From Bacteroidota bacterium (GTDB lineage: Bacteria > Bacteroidota > Bacteroidia > UBA7662 > CANHCV01), in contig CANMVY010000003.1 in the NCBI GenBank assembly GCA_947501265.1, forward strand, positions 140,676-204,675: DNA of 64,000 nucleotides, written 5' to 3'. Below, piece after piece: positions 61,153 through 64,000 of this stretch (its first letter is position 1; each line of letters opens with the position of its first letter). The position numbers and the translations under genes were made by a program. The notes under the pieces were generated by a model. The model was not told the origin of the DNA. It saw nothing but the letters and a program-made list of their open reading frames with translations, and did not search any database.

Positions 61153-62944
61153 ACTCAACATATTTCTACTTTTGTTTTGTCCCATTTTTCTGTTTTCCCA
61201 GGAAAAAACAATCGTTGTTTCTCAAAATATTCGAGTGAAAAATGAATTTGAAAAAAGGGTTTCTTCTCGTTTTTTTGGACGTTTAGACACACTTTCTCTT
61301 CCTTTTCAAGATGATTTTTCCTCCACAGAAGTTTTTCCTAATTCTTCTAATTGGATGGATTACCAGGTTTATGTCAATAACCACATGTCTGTTAAAGCTC
61401 CTACGTTAGGAGTTGCAACGTTCGATGGCTTGAATGAACAAGGGATGCCTTACGACATTCAAGCTGTTGGAATGTCGGGTCCGAGCGACACGCTATCATC
61501 TAAAGCTTTTAATTTACTTAATCGCAGAGGTTCGGATTCCATTTATTTGAGTTTTTATTACCAAGCCGAAGGTTTAGGAGAAGCTCCGGAAATCAACGAT
61601 TCGTTGGTGGTAGATTTATACAACAAAAATGGATTTTGGAATACGGTTTGGGGCACTCCTGGAACTTCGGTGGGTGTTTGGAAACAAGTTTTAATTCCAG
61701 TTATTGATTCCAATTATTTACATGCGGGTTTTCGTTTTCGAATTCGCAATTACAGTAGTTTGGTTGGATTTTTGGACCACTGGCATGTGGATTATGTTCG
61801 CCTCGCTGCGAATCGGTTGTACAATGATACCGTTGTTTACGATTTCGCCTACAGTGCAACACCAGGGAATCTTTTAAAAAACGGATTCACACAGGTTCCA
61901 TATTTGCATTTTAAATCAGATTCATCCCGATTTTTATCCAACGGCCATCAAACGACCTTTAATGTTTTGGGTTATGGAATTCAAACCATCGCTACCGCGG
62001 CAAGTTATGTGGAACCACGAAGCGGTTTTCAAGTTCACTCTCAGTCGCTTGTGGCGAATTCTTCCAGCAATACCCGCACGTATTTCCCGTTTTCTATTCC
62101 TCTCATTGGAACCGATTCTTTTGAATTGGATGCTGTTTATTCCATTGGTTCGAATAGCTCCATCATTAAATCCAATGATACGATTAAAAGAAGATACCTT
62201 TTCTATAATCAATACGCTTACGATGATGGGACTGCAGAATACGGGTACGGCTTGAATACCAACGGTGGTCGAATTGCTTATCGTTTTATTTCTACCCGAC
62301 CAGATTCTTTAAGAGGAATTTCATTGTCGTTCATTCCCATAAAAACCGATGTTTCTAGGGATTTGTTTACCTTGATGGTTTGGAAATCCATTCCCGAACC
62401 AGGCACTGGCAAAGGAGAACAACTCATCTATCAGTCGAATTTTCAAAAGCCTAAATACCAGCGGTTTTACAATGGGTTTGTGAATTATGAATTTGATTCT
62501 GCCATTGCCATTTCAGATACCTTTTATATCGGATGGCAACAAAATACCGATAAAGTATTGAGCTTGGGGTTAGATCGGAATGATACGGCTAATTCGAACA
62601 TGTTTTACAATGTAACAGGAACCTGGCAATCTTCCGGAATTCCTGGGGCTTGGATGATGCGACCCATTCTAGGGAAAAGAGCCAATTTAAAAATCCCAAC
62701 CCAAGAGCTCCAACGAGAATCCATTTCATTTTATCCCAACCCAGCTCAAGATCATCTATTTGTTTCTGGGTTAAACCCTTATGAAAGTGCAAAATTTGAA
62801 ATTTATTCTTCCATGGGACAAAAAATGCAAAGTGGCTTCATTTTTGATGGACAAATTCAATTGGATCCTTCCTTGCACGGCTTGATGTTGTTGAACATCC
62901 TTGTTAAAGGTGAAAGGATTTGTTTTAAGTTTTTGAAAGATTAA
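61145..62944 (+). CDS. T9SS-secreted protein of unknown function
   Basis: A 599-residue exported protein. A GTG at 61139 is in frame, but the ATG at 61145 gives the signal peptide (TKLNIFLLLFCPIFLFSQ). The body is beta-rich with repeated Asp/Ser/Thr-Phe patterns: DTLSLPFQDDFSSTEVFPNS near the start resembles the front of other T9SS surface proteins. The C-terminus is a T9SS type A sorting domain (FYPNPAQDHLFVSG ... GLMLLNILVKG). No enzyme motif is recognised. It overlaps the PASTA gene by 8 bases and is followed by the TPR gene. Confidence 0.8.
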   Translation: MTKLNIFLLLFCPIFLFSQEKTIVVSQNIRVKNEFEKRVSSRFFGRLDTLSLPFQDDFSSTEVFPNSSNWMDYQVYVNNHMSVKAPTLGVATFDGLNEQGMPYDIQAVGMSGPSDTLSSKAFNLLNRRGSDSIYLSFYYQAEGLGEAPEINDSLVVDLYNKNGFWNTVWGTPGTSVGVWKQVLIPVIDSNYLHAGFRFRIRNYSSLVGFLDHWHVDYVRLAANRLYNDTVVYDFAYSATPGNLLKNGFTQVPYLHFKSDSSRFLSNGHQTTFNVLGYGIQTIATAASYVEPRSGFQVHSQSLVANSSSNTRTYFPFSIPLIGTDSFELDAVYSIGSNSSIIKSNDTIKRRYLFYNQYAYDDGTAEYGYGLNTNGGRIAYRFISTRPDSLRGISLSFIPIKTDVSRDLFTLMVWKSIPEPGTGKGEQLIYQSNFQKPKYQRFYNGFVNYEFDSAIAISDTFYIGWQQNTDKVLSLGLDRNDTANSNMFYNVTGTWQSSGIPGAWMMRPILGKRANLKIPTQELQRESISFYPNPAQDHLFVSGLNPYESAKFEIYSSMGQKMQSGFIFDGQIQLDPSLHGLMLLNILVKGERICFKFLKD

Positions 62945-62949
62945 TTTTG
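62942..62949 (+). promoter_or_regulatory. Possible -7 box for the TPR gene
   Basis: TAATTTTG matches TAnnTTTG, overlaps the stop codon of the preceding gene and ends 4 bases before the ATG at 62954. Confidence 0.35.
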
Positions 62950-62953
62950 TCGA

Positions 62954-64000
62954 ATGAGTTATCGGCTTTTCCTCTTGATTTTGTCCAACTTCCTTTTTTG
63001 GGATTTAGGGTTTGCTCAAAGTAACATCCAACTCGCCAATGAAGCATATTCAAAAGGAAATTTCAGCTTGGCTGAAGGATTTTTGAATCAAGAAATTCAA
63101 CGAAAACCGAGTGGAATTGCCTATTACAATCGAGGTGTTACCCGGTTAGCTAAGGAAGACTATTTCAAAGCGATCAACGATTTCGATAGTTCTATTTCAT
63201 TGAACTACAAAAGCTATGATTCGTATAATCGACGTGGTTACGCTCAATATCACACTAAAAATTATTCTGGTGCCGTTGAGGATTTCAAAAAAGTAATTAG
63301 TCAGTCCAATCAAAATGAGTTGATTTCCTACGCATACCGTTTTATTTCTTTGAGTTATATTCGGATGCAAGATTTTCCTGTTGCTGAGGATTGGTGCAAT
63401 AAAGGATTGGCAGCCTTTCCTAATGATAAAAATCTGCTGTTCAACAAAGGGTTTGTTTTCTATTCCATGAAATCGTATCAAAAAGCAATTGTTGAGTTTG
63501 ATAAGCGATTGCAAATAACACCCAATCATATTGAAACATTGTTATGGAAGGCAGAAGCTCAAACTCGATTGGGGAATTATCAAGAAGCTCAATTGGTCTT
63601 GGAAAAAGTGATTGCCATTCAATCCAATCAAGTCGTTGCTTATTCTCAATTGGCGATGATTTATCAGAAAACAGGACAGAAAACTAAATTTAAAGAAACA
63701 TTAACCACTTTGAGTTATTTGGGTTATAAGGCTGATTTTTTGGAAGTTAATTTGGCAATAACCCACATTGAAGAGGGGAATTTGGAGGAAGCTCTGACCC
63801 TTTTGAATCAGTCTATCGATAATAATAAACATAATGCTTCAGCATTATTAAACAGGTCTATTGTTTATTACCGAAAAAAGGAATATTCAAGTGCATTAAA
63901 GGACGCTCAGAAAGTGGTAGAAATTGATCCAAATAACTACGAAGGAAAATCCCAATTGTTGAAATGTTTAATGGAAACGAAGGATCCTCAGTTGCTTGAA
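62954..64000 (+). CDS. Exported TPR-repeat protein, C-terminus cut off
   Basis: At least 349 codons, open to the right edge. An N-terminal hydrophobic stretch with an alanine-glutamine cleavage-like end (LILSNFLFWDLGFAQ) suggests export. The rest is a chain of tetratricopeptide repeats, with typical units such as YSKGNFSLAEGFLNQEI, AYYNRGVTRLAKEDYFKAI and LLNRSIVYYRKKEYSSAL, at least seven by eye. TPR proteins act as protein-binding scaffolds; no catalytic domain is visible so far. It follows the T9SS gene by 9 bases, so it may belong to the same operon. Confidence 0.82.
   Translation, partial: MSYRLFLLILSNFLFWDLGFAQSNIQLANEAYSKGNFSLAEGFLNQEIQRKPSGIAYYNRGVTRLAKEDYFKAINDFDSSISLNYKSYDSYNRRGYAQYHTKNYSGAVEDFKKVISQSNQNELISYAYRFISLSYIRMQDFPVAEDWCNKGLAAFPNDKNLLFNKGFVFYSMKSYQKAIVEFDKRLQITPNHIETLLWKAEAQTRLGNYQEAQLVLEKVIAIQSNQVVAYSQLAMIYQKTGQKTKFKETLTTLSYLGYKADFLEVNLAITHIEEGNLEEALTLLNQSIDNNKHNASALLNRSIVYYRKKEYSSALKDAQKVVEIDPNNYEGKSQLLKCLMETKDPQLLE

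Noticed and set aside
1..64000. CRISPR array, tRNA or rRNA genes, prophage or integrative element
   Set aside because: No regularly spaced repeats, no cloverleaf or rRNA-like segments, and no integrase, phage structural or conjugation genes were found by reading the window.

Overview
The window is a gene-dense (no gene-free stretch above 300 bases), moderately AT-rich piece of chromosome from a member of the Bacteroidota, most likely order Flavobacteriales (Crocinitomicaceae or Cryomorphaceae-like; the family is inference). Grounds: three secreted proteins with type IX secretion (T9SS) C-terminal signals, a GldB gliding protein, mevalonate-pathway genes, a succinate dehydrogenase with a single large membrane subunit, Bacteroidota-only families (DUF5606, CtlX) and many TAnnTTTG promoter boxes. 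No rRNA, tRNA, CRISPR array, prophage or complete insertion sequence was seen.

Layout. 1-4425 (minus): one probable operon, outer-membrane barrel - nadE - mvaD - mevalonate kinase - UbiA-type prenyltransferase (cut by the left edge). 4490-6736 (plus): gldB, folK, deoxynucleoside kinase. 6733-8511: MscS channel, a small exported PrcB-like protein, a CBS-pair protein. 8622-12038 (plus): tail-specific protease, yaaA, dcd. 12127-14675: rplM-rpsI-rpsB, then a terminator or attenuator, then tsf. 14825-18538: a T9SS LamG protein bracketed by palindromes, then a seven-helix membrane AraC regulator. 18575-22115: DUF5606-purQ, manC-pdxH (minus), Nfu scaffold. 22169-27110 (minus): sdhB/A/C and a CapK-like adenylate-forming enzyme. 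27203-31736 (plus): lon-rsgA and a DEAD-box helicase. 31737-40015 (minus): histone deacetylase-like hydrolase, TPMT-like methyltransferase, double ABC ATPase, rnr, pruA, yqgE, FkbM methyltransferase. 40100-43347 (plus): UvrD/PcrA helicase and an alpha/beta hydrolase. 43335-53027 (minus): a transposase-derived gene lacking its catalytic tyrosine, an exported cyclophilin with a large unknown front domain, an MBOAT + SGNH-LysM + SGNH acyl-transfer cluster joined to prfA, then two amidinotransferase-fold enzymes. 53166-64000 (plus): GH3-like protein, then a probable operon of T9SS protein, double D-Ala-D-Ala ligase, PASTA membrane protein, T9SS protein and a TPR protein (cut by the right edge).

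Most genes are housekeeping. The points worth attention concern the cell envelope: a tandem fusion of two D-Ala-D-Ala ligase units ahead of a PASTA protein, and an MBOAT/SGNH cluster with a LysM insert that looks like a Bacteroidota counterpart of PatA/PatB peptidoglycan O-acetylation. On expression, many -7 boxes sit only 3-8 bases before start codons, implying leaderless or nearly leaderless mRNAs, while a few genes (rpsB, sdhA, sdhB, the amidinotransferase, the PASTA gene) carry clear Shine-Dalgarno sequences. All product names come from reading the sequence; no database search was run.
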